This document shows, one piece after another, positions 1 through 8,676 of a DNA stretch of 64,000 nucleotides. The notes under the pieces were generated by a model. The model searched no databases. It was given only the letters and a program-made list of their open reading frames with translations, and was not told the DNA's origin. Origin of the DNA: Acholeplasmataceae bacterium (lineage in GTDB: Bacteria; Bacillota_I; Bacilli_A; Acholeplasmatales; Acholeplasmataceae). Every line of letters starts with the position of its first letter. The first letter of the stretch is position 1. Position numbers and translations under genes: made by a program. The stretch is taken from NCBI GenBank assembly GCA_018400755.1, contig JAGYLU010000001.1, positions 82,640 through 146,639 on the forward strand, given 5' to 3'.

Positions 1-895
1 ACTGCAAAATCTCGTTTGCGAGATCCTCGTCTTCGACAAGAAAGTGAATCATGTCAGTCAGGAGAGCTGTCACCACATAGGTATCTTCTTGAAGCTCATA
101 AAGCCAATCCGGTTCAAAATCATCCAAGCCAAAGTCCAAGGACAACTGAAGTGGTGCGGTTTCAAAGACATCAGCCAAACGGAAATAGTCGATCCCTTCA
201 AACTGGGAAAGTCCAACCATCACATAGATGCCCTCGACTTCCTCGATGATCAGTCCCTCAAATCCGAAAACAACACTGGCATAATAGAAGGCCTCCTGGT
301 CGAACACGTTTATCATGGTGGTCGTTTCTGTGATTGTGTCTTTGGAGAGCACGAGTGTTGTGTTGGTCGTGAGTCGAATGTGATTGGAGACGACCGGAAG
401 CATCGCTTCCTTGAATTGATCCATCGTCAATGGCACACCGCCATCATCGTCAATAGGCTCATCAATATACTCATGAAATGTGTTGGTGTTGATGGTTCCG
501 CTGATATCGGTGATGAACACATCGACAAGCGTTGCGAGTCCCGAATATGTGACTTCGATGATGTGGTCTGAAGATCCGTTCATCGTTGTCTCATGCTCAT
601 CATAGGATATGGTCTCTTCAATGATGTTCACGACTTTCTTGATTTTGAAGGCGATCAGCACATCCGATGCCTCTGAATCCTCAAGAAGTGAAAACGTGAT
701 TTTCACTCGTTTGTCAACAGTCGCCATCGGAAGATGCTCATACTCAAACGCGACAAAGGTATCGAGTCTCTCCATATCAAGTTGATAGCTGTAATCATAG
801 GTGACAGGCAAGATGGGATCATCATCCTCAATCTCATCACACGAAACCAAGAGTAAAACGAAAAACATCAAAACAAACATCCACTGTTTTCTCAT
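1..895 (-). CDS. Lipoprotein of unknown function, C-terminus cut by the window edge
   Basis: The reading frame is open from an ATG at 895 to the left edge, about 298 codons, with no stop inside the window. The protein starts with a short lipoprotein signal peptide: MRK, a hydrophobic stretch, then LLVSC with the lipid-modified cysteine at residue 19. It should therefore be anchored on the outer face of the membrane. An AAAGGA ribosome binding site lies just upstream on the minus strand. After an acidic linker (DEIEDDD) the mature part is acidic and looks like beta-strands. I recognise no domain, so only the location is supported. Confidence 0.75.
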   Translation of the reverse strand, partial: MRKQWMFVLMFFVLLLVSCDEIEDDDPILPVTYDYSYQLDMERLDTFVAFEYEHLPMATVDKRVKITFSLLEDSEASDVLIAFKIKKVVNIIEETISYDEHETTMNGSSDHIIEVTYSGLATLVDVFITDISGTINTNTFHEYIDEPIDDDGGVPLTMDQFKEAMLPVVSNHIRLTTNTTLVLSKDTITETTTMINVFDQEAFYYASVVFGFEGLIIEEVEGIYVMVGLSQFEGIDYFRLADVFETAPLQLSLDFGLDDFEPDWLYELQEDTYVVTALLTDMIHFLVEDEDLANEILQ

Positions 896-1098
896 GCTGC
901 CAATCCTTTCATAATGTGGTATATGTCACCTGCTGACATTGACACAAACACGACTTGCTTCCACTTAACAATCATCGTCTGTTGACAAACTGATGACCTA
1001 AAGGTTAAAAGGATGAGCAATCGTGTCGCTTCATGTCCAAAACAACAAAGCAAATGGCAAAAAAGTCTTCTTGATCAATCAGGTGAATCACTTCTTTC

Positions 1099-2325
1099 TC
1101 AAAGGGCTTCGATCGCTCCAAGCCTTTCCGATATGGTCGGATGATTGTACTTAAGCGCGACATAAAGCGGATGCGGGGTCAAATTGGAAAAGTTTTCAAC
1201 CGCCAACACCTTGAGTGCGCCTTCCATGGCTTCCTTGCTTGTCTCATGCGCCGCGAATGCATCAGCCTTGTATTCATAGATGCGGGAGAGCCAATTGGTC
1301 AGAAAACCAATCGGGACACTGATCGGTTCAAGCAAAACCGTCATCAAAATCAATCCGAAACCGACATGGATACCGTCTAGTCCAAAGCTTGTGTGCAAGA
1401 CGCTTTGTGAGAGAATCAGACCAAGCAACATGACATAAACGCCAATGATCAAGATCTGTGTGATCAGAAGTTTGAGCGTATCCTTATGGGTTGCGTGTCC
1501 GAGCTCATGGGCAAGAACAGCGATGATCTGTTCTTCCGACGTCTTTTGAATCAAGGTGTCATATAAGACGACTTCCCTGGTCTTTCCAAGACCACTGAAG
1601 AACGCATTCAGCTTGGTTGAGCGTTTCGAGGCATCCATGGTGTAGATTTTCTTGACTGAGAAACCAAGTTTCTCACCCAAAGCGTCAATCTTTTCCTTGA
1701 GACTGCCTTCTTCCAATGGCGTGAGCTTGTTAAACCATCTGATCATGACACCATTGAGCAAGAAGATGGCAAGCATGATCACCACAATCGCACCATACGC
1801 GCCTAAGATAAATGTCCAGATCTGTGATGATAAGCCACTGTAGAGTGAATAGATCAGCGCGACAAGACCACCGCCGAAGACGATCGTCAGAACCATTTGT
1901 TTCACTTGATCGGTGATGAAGAGTTTCTTCGTGGTCTTGTTGAAGCCAAAGCGTTCCTCAATCACAAAAACGTGATAGTAACTGAAGGGCAATCCGATAA
2001 CAAATTGGATGATGAAGAACCCACCCATGAAATATAACGTCTGAAGCAAACCGGAATCAGAGAGTCCCTTGGTGAACCCTTCAAGCGCCCCAAAGAATCC
2101 AAAAGCAAGAAGGACCAGCAATACCACCGTCGTGAGAGTGTGATTGAGTAATCCAAACTTGAAGTTTGCCATTGTATACTCAAGCCAAGACTGATACTTG
2201 TCCTCATCGTAGAGACCTTTGACGTTCTCAGGCAGTGGTTCGTTTCGGTGCTTGTAATTCAGGACTTGGACTGTCACCTCAAATGCGAACATCACAAGGA
2301 TGATCGCCAAAATCAAAAAGTTCAT
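1099..2325 (-). CDS. M48 family Ste24-type zinc metalloprotease
   Basis: This 408-residue integral membrane protease belongs to the Ste24/CAAX prenyl protease 1 branch of peptidase family M48. The N-terminal half holds several membrane segments (M48_N region). The zinc motif HELGH lies near residue 271, and the third ligand is probably the glutamate of EYKADAFAAH near residue 349. Length and layout are full for the family. In bacteria such enzymes cleave membrane or misfolded proteins; prenylated substrates are not expected, so the exact role is unknown. It stands alone on the minus strand, with an AGGAGAAAGC ribosome binding site before its ATG. Confidence 0.9.
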   Translation of the reverse strand: MNFLILAIILVMFAFEVTVQVLNYKHRNEPLPENVKGLYDEDKYQSWLEYTMANFKFGLLNHTLTTVVLLVLLAFGFFGALEGFTKGLSDSGLLQTLYFMGGFFIIQFVIGLPFSYYHVFVIEERFGFNKTTKKLFITDQVKQMVLTIVFGGGLVALIYSLYSGLSSQIWTFILGAYGAIVVIMLAIFLLNGVMIRWFNKLTPLEEGSLKEKIDALGEKLGFSVKKIYTMDASKRSTKLNAFFSGLGKTREVVLYDTLIQKTSEEQIIAVLAHELGHATHKDTLKLLITQILIIGVYVMLLGLILSQSVLHTSFGLDGIHVGFGLILMTVLLEPISVPIGFLTNWLSRIYEYKADAFAAHETSKEAMEGALKVLAVENFSNLTPHPLYVALKYNHPTISERLGAIEAL

Positions 2326-2374
2326 ATGCTTTCTCCTAATCTCTTCTATTTTCTGATGACCATCTGATGATCAT

Positions 2375-3154
2375 TCATGATTCCGACAGATCCGTGATGT
2401 CAAACGGGTGTTCAATCGCTTGCCTGGCGATGGCTTTGATCCTAGTCCATTCAAACTCATCCAGTTCTTCAGCTGGTGGCTTGGAAATGGACAGATCACC
2501 TTGAACCAGACTCAAAAACCATGTTGTTGCCGCGATCACTCTCCCGATTGGAAGACTCAAGTGAAACCCATCCCTGGTCAAAACATCTCCGTAAACCGTT
2601 CTGGCATTCTGGATCGCGGTCCCTGTGGGAATCACTTTTTTAATCCGAGGATGGCTTGAAACAACGCTTTTCACGGCATCATGGATGCCCTCTATCATCT
2701 TCTCTTGACTGTGATCATAAAACGCGAAGCCCCCATGTTTACTGTCCTGTTGATAGGCCCATGTCATATGAAACATGATAGTCGCTTTGGCATTTCTCTT
2801 GTATTTATTGATCGATATGGTCGATCCAGGCGGTCCAGATCGGGCTGATACGTCTCTTTGATCCCACTCAACCCTGAGACCTGCTGGACCGTGATGACAT
2901 CCCAAAGCTCATCTTCGAGCCCATATGTCAACGTCACATCGGGTTCAAGTCTCCACGTCCCATCGTGGATTTGAGGTATTGATAGGCATGATGATCATGG
3001 GTCAGATTCTCGTGATGGTCCAAGGCTCAGCGCCTCCAATCATGAGGTGCCCAAGCATCACGGTCGAAGCCACTGTCTTTGATCAGTGGCCGGAATATAC
3101 CAACTGTCCTCACCTGAAACTGTTTCCAATGGAGAGAATCCGAAACGAACGCAT
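2375..3154 (-). pseudogene. Broken DUF4886 (SGNH-like) protein gene
   Basis: A 176-residue open frame (2375-2905) carries the end of a DUF4886 domain, seen in MTWAYQ, PTGTAIQNART and TRDGFHL. Other frames upstream supply the missing start. From an ATG at 3154 one frame gives MRSFRILSIGNSF, the typical GNSF opening of the family, then hits a stop. A second frame gives DGTWRLEPDVTLTYGLEDE and more before the join at about 2830. At least two frame changes plus stops mean the roughly 260-residue protein is not made. DUF4886 proteins resemble SGNH hydrolases. The family call is from memory of its motifs; the decay is seen directly. Confidence 0.75.
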
Positions 3155-3328
3155 GGGTCAGAACTCCGATCTTGAGGTATTTCTTTTGTCATTTCTATGA
3201 ACAAGGATGACCATTGTCTCATACTATCGTATCACTTTTTGTCTTTGAGCACAAGAAACCCCTGATTCATTGACCGTTGATCATGGCATGCCATCCGAAA
3301 GGTTTGCTGCCAACTTCTTGTCCTTTTC

Positions 3329-4477
3329 TTAATCGATCATGAACCTATCAAGCAGTTTCAGTACCTCTTTCGACTCATAAGCAACATCGCGTTTGCGATC
3401 ACCAATCGGTTGGATGATACCGACTTTGACCAAAGCTTCGATGTTGTTTCTGACTGCTTGATCGTTTGCCTTGTGCTTTTCTTTGATATATTTCACATCA
3501 AAGACAGGTTGAACCATAATGTCATCAAGCATCTTCCATACAAGCGCATCTTGGCGAAGATTGAGTTGACTTAGCCATGATTGTTTTAATGCGATAAGTT
3601 GTTCAAGCGTATGATAAACTTTCGGGATCAAACCAAGTGCGTTTGTCAAGATGACGATGATCATAGGTTCGTATAGACCCAATTTGAAGTCATCAAGGGC
3701 ACTGATATAATCCTTTTGATCTTTGACAATCCCAACTGAAAAAGGCATGGACAACTGTTCAAGAAAGGACTTTTCTTTAAGAATCAATTGAATCAAGATG
3801 CGTCCTGTGCGACCATTGCCATCTTCAAATGGATGAATGATTTCAAAATAGGCATGGGCAAACGCAGCTTGTAGAAGGGGATGAATATCTTGTCGATTAC
3901 AAAAAGTAATGAGTTGGTGCATGTATTGTTCAAGATGATCCGGATGGGGGGGCACATAAGTTGCTTCATGGGGAACTGAATGAGGCTTCCCAATCCAGTT
4001 GATTCGTTTTCTGATTCCGATGTGTTCGTCATTGAGCAACGTCCGATTCACATCAATGATGGTATCGATGTTCATTCTTCCTTTAGAGGATATGCCCCTG
4101 ATCAAGGATTCCAAGTTTGATTTGATGATGACTGATTCAGCAGACTGCTTCCGATTGATTTGTGCAAGTGCCACATTTCTGTTTGAAGCACTGTAATGTT
4201 CAATCTGCGAACTTGACAATGCCTCAGTTCTAAGCAGCAACATCGGAAACGCTGCGAGTTTATCCTTGACATACCCATCAAGCTTGGACAAGCTTTCAAT
4301 CGTTTCTAATAACATGCTTTGCGTGCTCTCACTGAGTTCAATGGTGATGTCAGACAAATCTCGAAGCGTGGCACTCAAATAGGGTTCTTCAATCAATTGT
4401 CTCTGTCTTCTAGACAAATAATAGAGTGAACCCTCTGCAAAGTATCGTCTTTGCTCATAAGTCACAAACGGTTTCAT
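3329..4477 (-). CDS. Fic family protein with C-terminal winged helix
   Basis: This 382-residue protein carries the Fic core motif HPFEDGNGRTGR near residues 213-224, the signature of enzymes that transfer AMP or another phosphate-containing group from a nucleotide to a protein hydroxyl. The N-terminal Fic_N-like region has SSQIEH at about residues 89-94, where class II Fic proteins usually have an inhibitory S/T-x-x-x-E-G/N motif; here the last position is His. The C-terminal 80 residues look like a winged helix (KYIKEKHKANDQAVRNNIEAL). The start at 4477 is chosen over an ATG at 4534 because an AGAGGTGG site precedes it and the family begins near there. Palindromes in its promoter suggest self-regulation or nearby regulation. 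The target protein is unknown. Confidence 0.9.
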   Translation of the reverse strand: MKPFVTYEQRRYFAEGSLYYLSRRQRQLIEEPYLSATLRDLSDITIELSESTQSMLLETIESLSKLDGYVKDKLAAFPMLLLRTEALSSSQIEHYSASNRNVALAQINRKQSAESVIIKSNLESLIRGISSKGRMNIDTIIDVNRTLLNDEHIGIRKRINWIGKPHSVPHEATYVPPHPDHLEQYMHQLITFCNRQDIHPLLQAAFAHAYFEIIHPFEDGNGRTGRILIQLILKEKSFLEQLSMPFSVGIVKDQKDYISALDDFKLGLYEPMIIVILTNALGLIPKVYHTLEQLIALKQSWLSQLNLRQDALVWKMLDDIMVQPVFDVKYIKEKHKANDQAVRNNIEALVKVGIIQPIGDRKRDVAYESKEVLKLLDRFMID

Positions 4478-4501
4478 ACCATAACCACCTCTGTTGTCTA
4501 T

Positions 4502-4585
4502 AGTATAATATAATAACATAGAATAAACAACCATCTTATTCTATGTTATGCTGATATCGTAGAATAATGAATCCCCTTGTTCTAC
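4502..4585 (-). promoter_or_regulatory. fic promoter with two palindromic operators
   Basis: Two inverted repeats share the half-site TAGAATAA with a 9-bp spacer. The first (4519-4526 and 4536-4543) extends to a perfect 13-bp repeat at 4514-4526 and 4536-4548. The second (4560-4567 and 4577-4584) has one mismatch. They lie 41 bp apart, about four helical turns. A minus-strand -10 TATACT at 4507-4502 with a weak -35 TTGTTT at 4530-4525 puts the first operator over the promoter. A dimeric repressor site is the natural reading; the protein that binds is not known, though the winged helix of the Fic protein is a candidate. Confidence 0.6.
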
Positions 4586-4897
4586 AATCAGGATGTTTAT
4601 GCTGTTGTTCTGATTCTTTGATCGTTATGCAAATCCATGTTTATATGATGATTTACATACTCTGAAATTCATGTCTTTTCTAAGGTTTTTGATGCATGAT
4701 TGTCATCAAACGCTCGTTGCAAAACACGCCTCGATGTTCGAAGTTAACCAATGCAGTCTAAAAAATGACAGTTATTCTTGCTTATGCCTCAAAAATAGAA
4801 CCACAAATGACACAATCAAGAGATCAAAAACACCAATGAGACATATATCCGATATGATCACAGTGATTTGAGATGGCCTGAAAAACGGCTATGCGAA
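4586..4897. other. Intergenic stretch, nothing recognised
   Basis: This 312-bp AT-rich stretch lies between the fic promoter and the end of a minus-strand acetyltransferase gene. The one open frame (4671-4871, plus) has no ribosome binding site and reads as noise. No RNA gene or clear hairpin is visible. Confidence 0.4.
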
Positions 4898-5281
4898 TCA
4901 ATCAACCTTGAAAACAGACCCTGCTTTCTGATACCCCAGTTTGTCATAATAAGGATCAACGTCACTCATCACGTAAACTGTTTGGTCTTTATGGATCGTC
5001 TTGACATGTTTCAGAAGTGCTTGGCCAATCGCTTGGCCCCGATCGGATTGTCTGACCAGAAGATCATAGACATAGACGCCAAATCCGTCATCATCACGGG
5101 CTCGCACATAACCGACAAGTCTGTCCTTGTCAAACGCCAGATAAGACACACTTTCTCTCAAGGCTTTCATATAGCGTGGCCAACCAAGGCTGCCAGAATA
5201 TGTCTCCCAGCCGCTGCCTTCTTCAATCAGCATATCCTTAAGCGCGTTCGCGTCTTCTTCTTTATAGGCTCTGATCATCAT
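4898..5281 (-). CDS. GNAT family N-acetyltransferase
   Basis: A small single-domain GNAT enzyme of about 127 residues that should transfer an acetyl group from acetyl-CoA to an amine. The acetyl-CoA motif A region appears as VYVYDLLVRQSDRGQAIGQ, with RGQAIG in the R/Q-x-x-G-x-G/A position. The C-terminus has the usual DPYYDKLGYQKAG strand-helix. The open frame starts at 5302, but ATG at 5281 has an AAGGA site seven bases upstream and gives the family-typical beginning MMIRAYKEED. It follows the DUF3795 gene by 10 bp and is probably cotranscribed with it. The substrate cannot be told. Confidence 0.8.
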   Translation of the reverse strand: MMIRAYKEEDANALKDMLIEEGSGWETYSGSLGWPRYMKALRESVSYLAFDKDRLVGYVRARDDDGFGVYVYDLLVRQSDRGQAIGQALLKHVKTIHKDQTVYVMSDVDPYYDKLGYQKAGSVFKVD

Positions 5282-5291
5282 ATCATCATCC

Positions 5292-5768
5292 TTACTGTTC
5301 ATTCCAACGATACTTTCTGTTTTTGATCAATGTCTCAACCTCACAATGAAGACATAATCCGTTGTGGCAACAAATGGGACTGCCACATGTCGGGCATGCC
5401 CATTTGGTTTCTTGTTGTTTCAAAAAGGCATCAAGGCCTTTGGTCTTGATGATTTCAAGGTTTTCAATCATGCTCATGTGATACTTTGTCCGGTAACGTT
5501 TGTCAAGTCCTTTCAGCTGTTTGCAAGGGTAATGGTCACATGATGTGCAAAACCTGATTGAAGGGGTCTTGTGCAAGGTACAATTCTCGCCCATGTAAAG
5601 ACATCCTTTGGCGCGGTCAATACATCCTGGGCAATAGAGTCGGTTGAATCCCTTCTGATTGATGTCATATGCCCTGAACTGATAGTGGACACAAAGTGCA
5701 CAATTCATCCCACAAGGTGCGATCATTGTCTCAGTCATGCCAATTCCAGACTTTTGCAGATGGGTCAT
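5292..5768 (-). CDS. DUF3795 cysteine-rich protein
   Basis: A 158-residue soluble protein with many cysteines in paired motifs: CGMNCALC near the start, CPGCIDRAKGC, CTSCDHYPCKQLKGL, and a C-terminal CPTCGSPICCHNGLCLHC. The first part matches DUF3795, a family of small proteins with a conserved CGxxCxxC opening, and the last looks like an extra zinc ribbon. Metal or Fe-S binding is likely; no reaction is known. An AGGTGATG site stands before the ATG at 5768. It heads a two-gene unit with the acetyltransferase. Confidence 0.8.
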   Translation of the reverse strand: MTHLQKSGIGMTETMIAPCGMNCALCVHYQFRAYDINQKGFNRLYCPGCIDRAKGCLYMGENCTLHKTPSIRFCTSCDHYPCKQLKGLDKRYRTKYHMSMIENLEIIKTKGLDAFLKQQETKWACPTCGSPICCHNGLCLHCEVETLIKNRKYRWNEQ

Positions 5769-5804
5769 AACATCACCTGTTTTTGTTTTTGTTGAACATC
5801 AAAG

Positions 5805-6629
5805 TCATAACCGTTTGGCCATCGAATAGTTTTGATAGCCTTTTGGATAGTCATCTCTTGTCATGAGGACCTCATACCCGAGTTTCTCATAAAAGCCTTT
5901 GGCCTGAAATTCACATGTTCCAAGTTCGATGACTGCGATGTTCTGTTTGACCGCTTCCTCTTGAACCATGGTCATCAAGGTTTTTCCGATTCCTTTTCCC
6001 CGATACTCTTCGTCTACGACAAGCCAACTGACATAGATTGTGTCACCATAGAGGTCACAGGTGACACCACCAATCAATCGATCATTCTCCGTGGCGACAA
6101 TCCTCAAGACTCCGCTCTTGGGTGTGACATGGCTTTCTTGATAGAATGTGTCCATGTGCCCATCAATCTTCTTCTGATACTCTTCGATGGGTTCTGTTGT
6201 TGTGATGACATCAGCGTCATGAGTTCTCGGTACCGGGATTGTTATGAGATCCGCGTGATACCAGTCCGGAGAGACTCTGGTTCCGGGTATTGTTCCAACG
6301 TGTTTGAATCCGACCTCAAGGAAGTCAGCGAAGCGCTTCTTCTCTGGTGCTTGGACCTTGATACCTTGAACCCGATCTGCGAAGTGCCGATAGACCTGAT
6401 CAACCATATCCTTCAAATGATCAATATGGGTATAGAAATGATTGCCGATGGTCACCCAATCCCAGAAGGATGTCGCTTTGAGTCCGGCAACCAACACGTC
6501 TTTTTCTATGATATAAACATAAAAATGCTCAGCTTTGCAGACCCCTGTGAATTGATCATTATAGGCACCCAAGGCATCTCCGATCAAATCGTGGTAACGC
6601 CCCTCTTGGTCATGTTTGTATGTGATCAT
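5805..6629 (-). CDS. GNAT family N-acetyltransferase, two-part protein
   Basis: About 274 residues, roughly twice a single GNAT domain. The C-terminal 150 residues hold a clear GNAT fold: VSWLVVDEEYRGKGIGKTLM with the RGKGIGK acetyl-CoA loop, then ELGTCEFQAKGFYEKLGY. The N-terminal half (FWDWVTIGNHFYTHIDHL and after) may be a degenerate second GNAT domain or a substrate module. The longest frame begins with GTG at 6698 inside mscL; the ATG at 6629, with AAGGAG upstream at a slightly long distance, looks better. The substrate is unknown. Confidence 0.75.
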   Translation of the reverse strand: MITYKHDQEGRYHDLIGDALGAYNDQFTGVCKAEHFYVYIIEKDVLVAGLKATSFWDWVTIGNHFYTHIDHLKDMVDQVYRHFADRVQGIKVQAPEKKRFADFLEVGFKHVGTIPGTRVSPDWYHADLITIPVPRTHDADVITTTEPIEEYQKKIDGHMDTFYQESHVTPKSGVLRIVATENDRLIGGVTCDLYGDTIYVSWLVVDEEYRGKGIGKTLMTMVQEEAVKQNIAVIELGTCEFQAKGFYEKLGYEVLMTRDDYPKGYQNYSMAKRL

Positions 6630-6678
6630 GTTGATTTGTCTGTCTCCTTCTTTTGTGTCGACCAATACAATGACCGAC

Positions 6679-7170
6679 TTACTCTTTTGACTCGGCACTT
6701 TTAGCCAAGAGTGTCCTGATATCGATCAATAAGTCTTCAACGGATGGTTTGGGTGGTGCCTGGATGGTTTGTTCCAAAACCAACCGCTTCTTTTCCGCTT
6801 CCGCCTTCAGTTCTTCCTCACGCAACTTAAGCAATGCACGCTCCTTTAACACGTCAAGATGGGCGAATACCCGAATGATGATAAACACCACGAGTGCGAT
6901 GATCAGAAAATCAACGACGCTTTGGATGAACAACCCCCAGTAGATGGCATTCTCAGTGATCCCGAGCGCTTCATCCGCAGGGGTCAACACCGTCTTGATG
7001 TCTTCGAAACTTCTCTTGCCAGCCACCAAAGAGATCACTGGCATCAAAATATGATTCACGAGGCTCGCGGTGATCTTCCCGAATGCGCCACCAATGACCA
7101 CTGCTGCGGCGAGTTCGATCACATTGCCTTTCGAGATGAATGTCTTGAAATCCTTGAAGAACTTTTTCAT
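6679..7170 (-). CDS. mscL: Large-conductance mechanosensitive channel MscL
   Basis: MscL is a homopentameric channel that opens under membrane tension to release solutes after hypo-osmotic shock. The 163-residue protein shows the hallmark start MKKFFKDFKTFISKGNVIELAAAVVIGGAFGKI with the first pore helix, a loop, a second membrane helix (VVDFLIIALVVFIIIRV) and a charged C-terminal helix (LKLREEELKAEAEKKR). The ATG at 7170 is preferred to 7200 because a GGAGGG site precedes it and the family begins there. The C-terminus is slightly longer than usual. Confidence 0.95.
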   Translation of the reverse strand: MKKFFKDFKTFISKGNVIELAAAVVIGGAFGKITASLVNHILMPVISLVAGKRSFEDIKTVLTPADEALGITENAIYWGLFIQSVVDFLIIALVVFIIIRVFAHLDVLKERALLKLREEELKAEAEKKRLVLEQTIQAPPKPSVEDLLIDIRTLLAKSAESKE

Positions 7171-7324
7171 GTTGGATCCCTCCGAAAACGCCATATCCAA
7201 AATGGCTTTTATTAGAAATATTTGATTGCATAACCTCTTTCATGATATCATGAAATCGACATAAAACGTCCATTGAAAGGGGGATTGCCGCAACCCATAT
7301 GTAAGGGTTCGGCATCAAAAAACA

Positions 7325-7921
7325 ATGCTTTTAAGTGCTTTGATTCTGATTTTGTTATCTTCTTTTGGTCTTGGTTGGTTTTACACGATGAGTGTCCAAC
7401 CACTACGCTACCTACAAAAAGGCAACAAACGCGCCTATGAGACATGCGCGTCTTATCGCAGCTTATCCGGTGTCTTTGAGTTGTTGATATTGGTCGGATA
7501 CGCCCTCTATTTCTCCGCCGATGATCCGCTCATCAACACAATCTTCACGAGCCTTTGGCCCGCCTTGGTCATCGGTGTCATCCTAGTCATTGGCGGTGGT
7601 ATCATGATGGTTCTTGGCATGCAGTCCGCCGGCAAGGAAACCATGACACCCAATGAGACAACCACCATGTTTGGCGGAATCTACAAACGCATCAGACATC
7701 CCCAAACGACCGCCACAATGCTGATGTGGATCGGCTTTTCCATTGGCTTCAACCGCTGGGCGCTCGTGATTCATGCCATCGTCCTATCCCTTGTCTATAT
7801 CTACGCCACCTTCAAAGAAGAACAGGACCTCATCCGGAAGTTCGGTGATGACTATGCCCTTTACAAACGAAAGACCAATCGATTTATCCCCAGCATAAAA
7901 CATCAGTATCCGATGGACTGA
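7325..7921 (+). CDS. Membrane methyltransferase of the isoprenylcysteine/phospholipid methyltransferase type
   Basis: This 198-residue protein has about five membrane helices and the C-terminal signature of ICMT/PEMT-like methyltransferases: GIYKRIRHPQ near residue 120 and EEQDLIRKFGDDYALYKRKTNRFIP at the end, which form the S-adenosylmethionine site. It probably methylates a lipid or lipid-like group at the membrane; the substrate is unknown. The upstream AAGGG is about 17 bases from the ATG, which is far, so translation may be weak, but no other in-frame start is visible. A hairpin follows directly. Confidence 0.75.
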   Translation: MLLSALILILLSSFGLGWFYTMSVQPLRYLQKGNKRAYETCASYRSLSGVFELLILVGYALYFSADDPLINTIFTSLWPALVIGVILVIGGGIMMVLGMQSAGKETMTPNETTTMFGGIYKRIRHPQTTATMLMWIGFSIGFNRWALVIHAIVLSLVYIYATFKEEQDLIRKFGDDYALYKRKTNRFIPSIKHQYPMD

Positions 7922-7948
7922 TTGCAATCAAATCATTGTCACACATTC

Positions 7949-7987
7949 AACAAAACAGGTTTCCCTCGTTTGGGAACTTGTTTTGTT
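7949..7987 (+). terminator. Hairpin terminator after the methyltransferase gene
   Basis: A long stem (ACAAAACAGGTTTCCC pairing with GGGAACTTGTTTTGT, one mismatch) with a TCGTTT loop begins 28 bp after the stop codon. The U-rich 3' arm supports a Rho-independent terminator, possibly working in both directions. Confidence 0.65.
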
Positions 7988-8254
7988 ATCTTGTCTGATG
8001 AACAACCCTAAATCTTCACGTGAGAACAAGACCGGAATCGAACAGCTCATTATCTGATGTGCGTCGTTGTCAACTGTTTAGTTCCATCTTTGATTGCCCG
8101 TATGAAGGATTAGTCTCAAGAAAATGAAGGACGCAGAGAAGACGATGCGACTCACTTTTGTTCAATCAATCATAACAAGTGGGGAAGTAAACGAATGACA
8201 CGATTCAATGTATAATGAATGTAATCAATCACGAACGCCTTAGGAGGCAACACG

Positions 8255-8425
8255 ATGAAAAGCTTTCGTCAGTTATCTTAATCAGTAGCGGTGCTCGTCA
8301 CAGCACTATTTCTAATATCATGTGGAGTATACTGCTGAGTTTACCATCAATGTCAATAGTCACGATGGTCAACAGATTGACAGTATGACTGTTAAAAGAG
8401 CGATATCCACGCATTTGAAACGAAC
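8255..8425 (+). pseudogene. Remnant of a lipoprotein with an InlB-like repeat
   Basis: A TTAGGAGG site stands before the ATG at 8255, and the frame gives MKSFRQLS, a stop, then SVAVLVTALFLISCG, a lipoprotein signal peptide with its lipobox cysteine. A shifted frame then gives EFTINVNSHDGQQIDSMTVK, like the opening of an InlB B-repeat (x-V-x-F-x-S-N-G-G). Stops and a frameshift kill it. The intact lipoprotein at 10401-11981 has the same kind of start and repeat, so this is probably a relic of a paralogue. Confidence 0.6.
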
Positions 8426-8428
8426 AAA

Positions 8429-8578
8429 CGCATCTTGAGTCGTGATGTGCTCGTTTTTTGAATCATCTCTTTCAATTTATCCTTTGACATCTTAACGCTT
8501 CCTTATCACATGTGCTCTGATTCAGTGCGACATTGGTTGGGTTTGTCAACTCATGTGCACTATGACACTTCTTGAGAA
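8429..8578. repeat. Imperfect 150-bp copy of the abiEi 5' region
   Basis: This stretch matches 10004-10161. Both begin with CGCATCTTGAGTCGTGATGT and share the antisense of the AbiEi start (MSKDKL), its ribosome binding site and promoter region, up to a common GAGAA. The copies differ by many substitutions and by a deletion in this one. It is therefore a second, truncated abiEi start, left by duplication or by an earlier second AbiE locus. Confidence 0.65.
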
Positions 8579-8604
8579 GTTATCATCATAATCGAATGAC
8601 GATG

Positions 8605-8641
8605 AGCAAAACCATGGTCACAAGCTTGCATGGTTTTTGCT
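8605..8641 (-). terminator. Hairpin downstream of the abiEii relic
   Basis: AGCAAAACCATG (8605-8616) pairs with CATGGTTTTTGCT (8629-8641) around a 12-base loop. It lies 36 bp after the end of the minus-strand abiEii relic, where a terminator of that operon would be expected. Confidence 0.5.
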
Positions 8642-8676
8642 ATTGTGACGAACTCATGATGTCATTCATCATTGAC

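Noticed and set aside
4868..5326. Plus-strand open frame of 152 codons
   Set aside because: It is antisense to a clear GNAT gene with acetyl-CoA motif and ribosome binding site.
5832..6704. Long plus-strand open frame of 290 codons
   Set aside because: It lies antisense to the acetyltransferase gene, has no family motif and no ribosome binding site.
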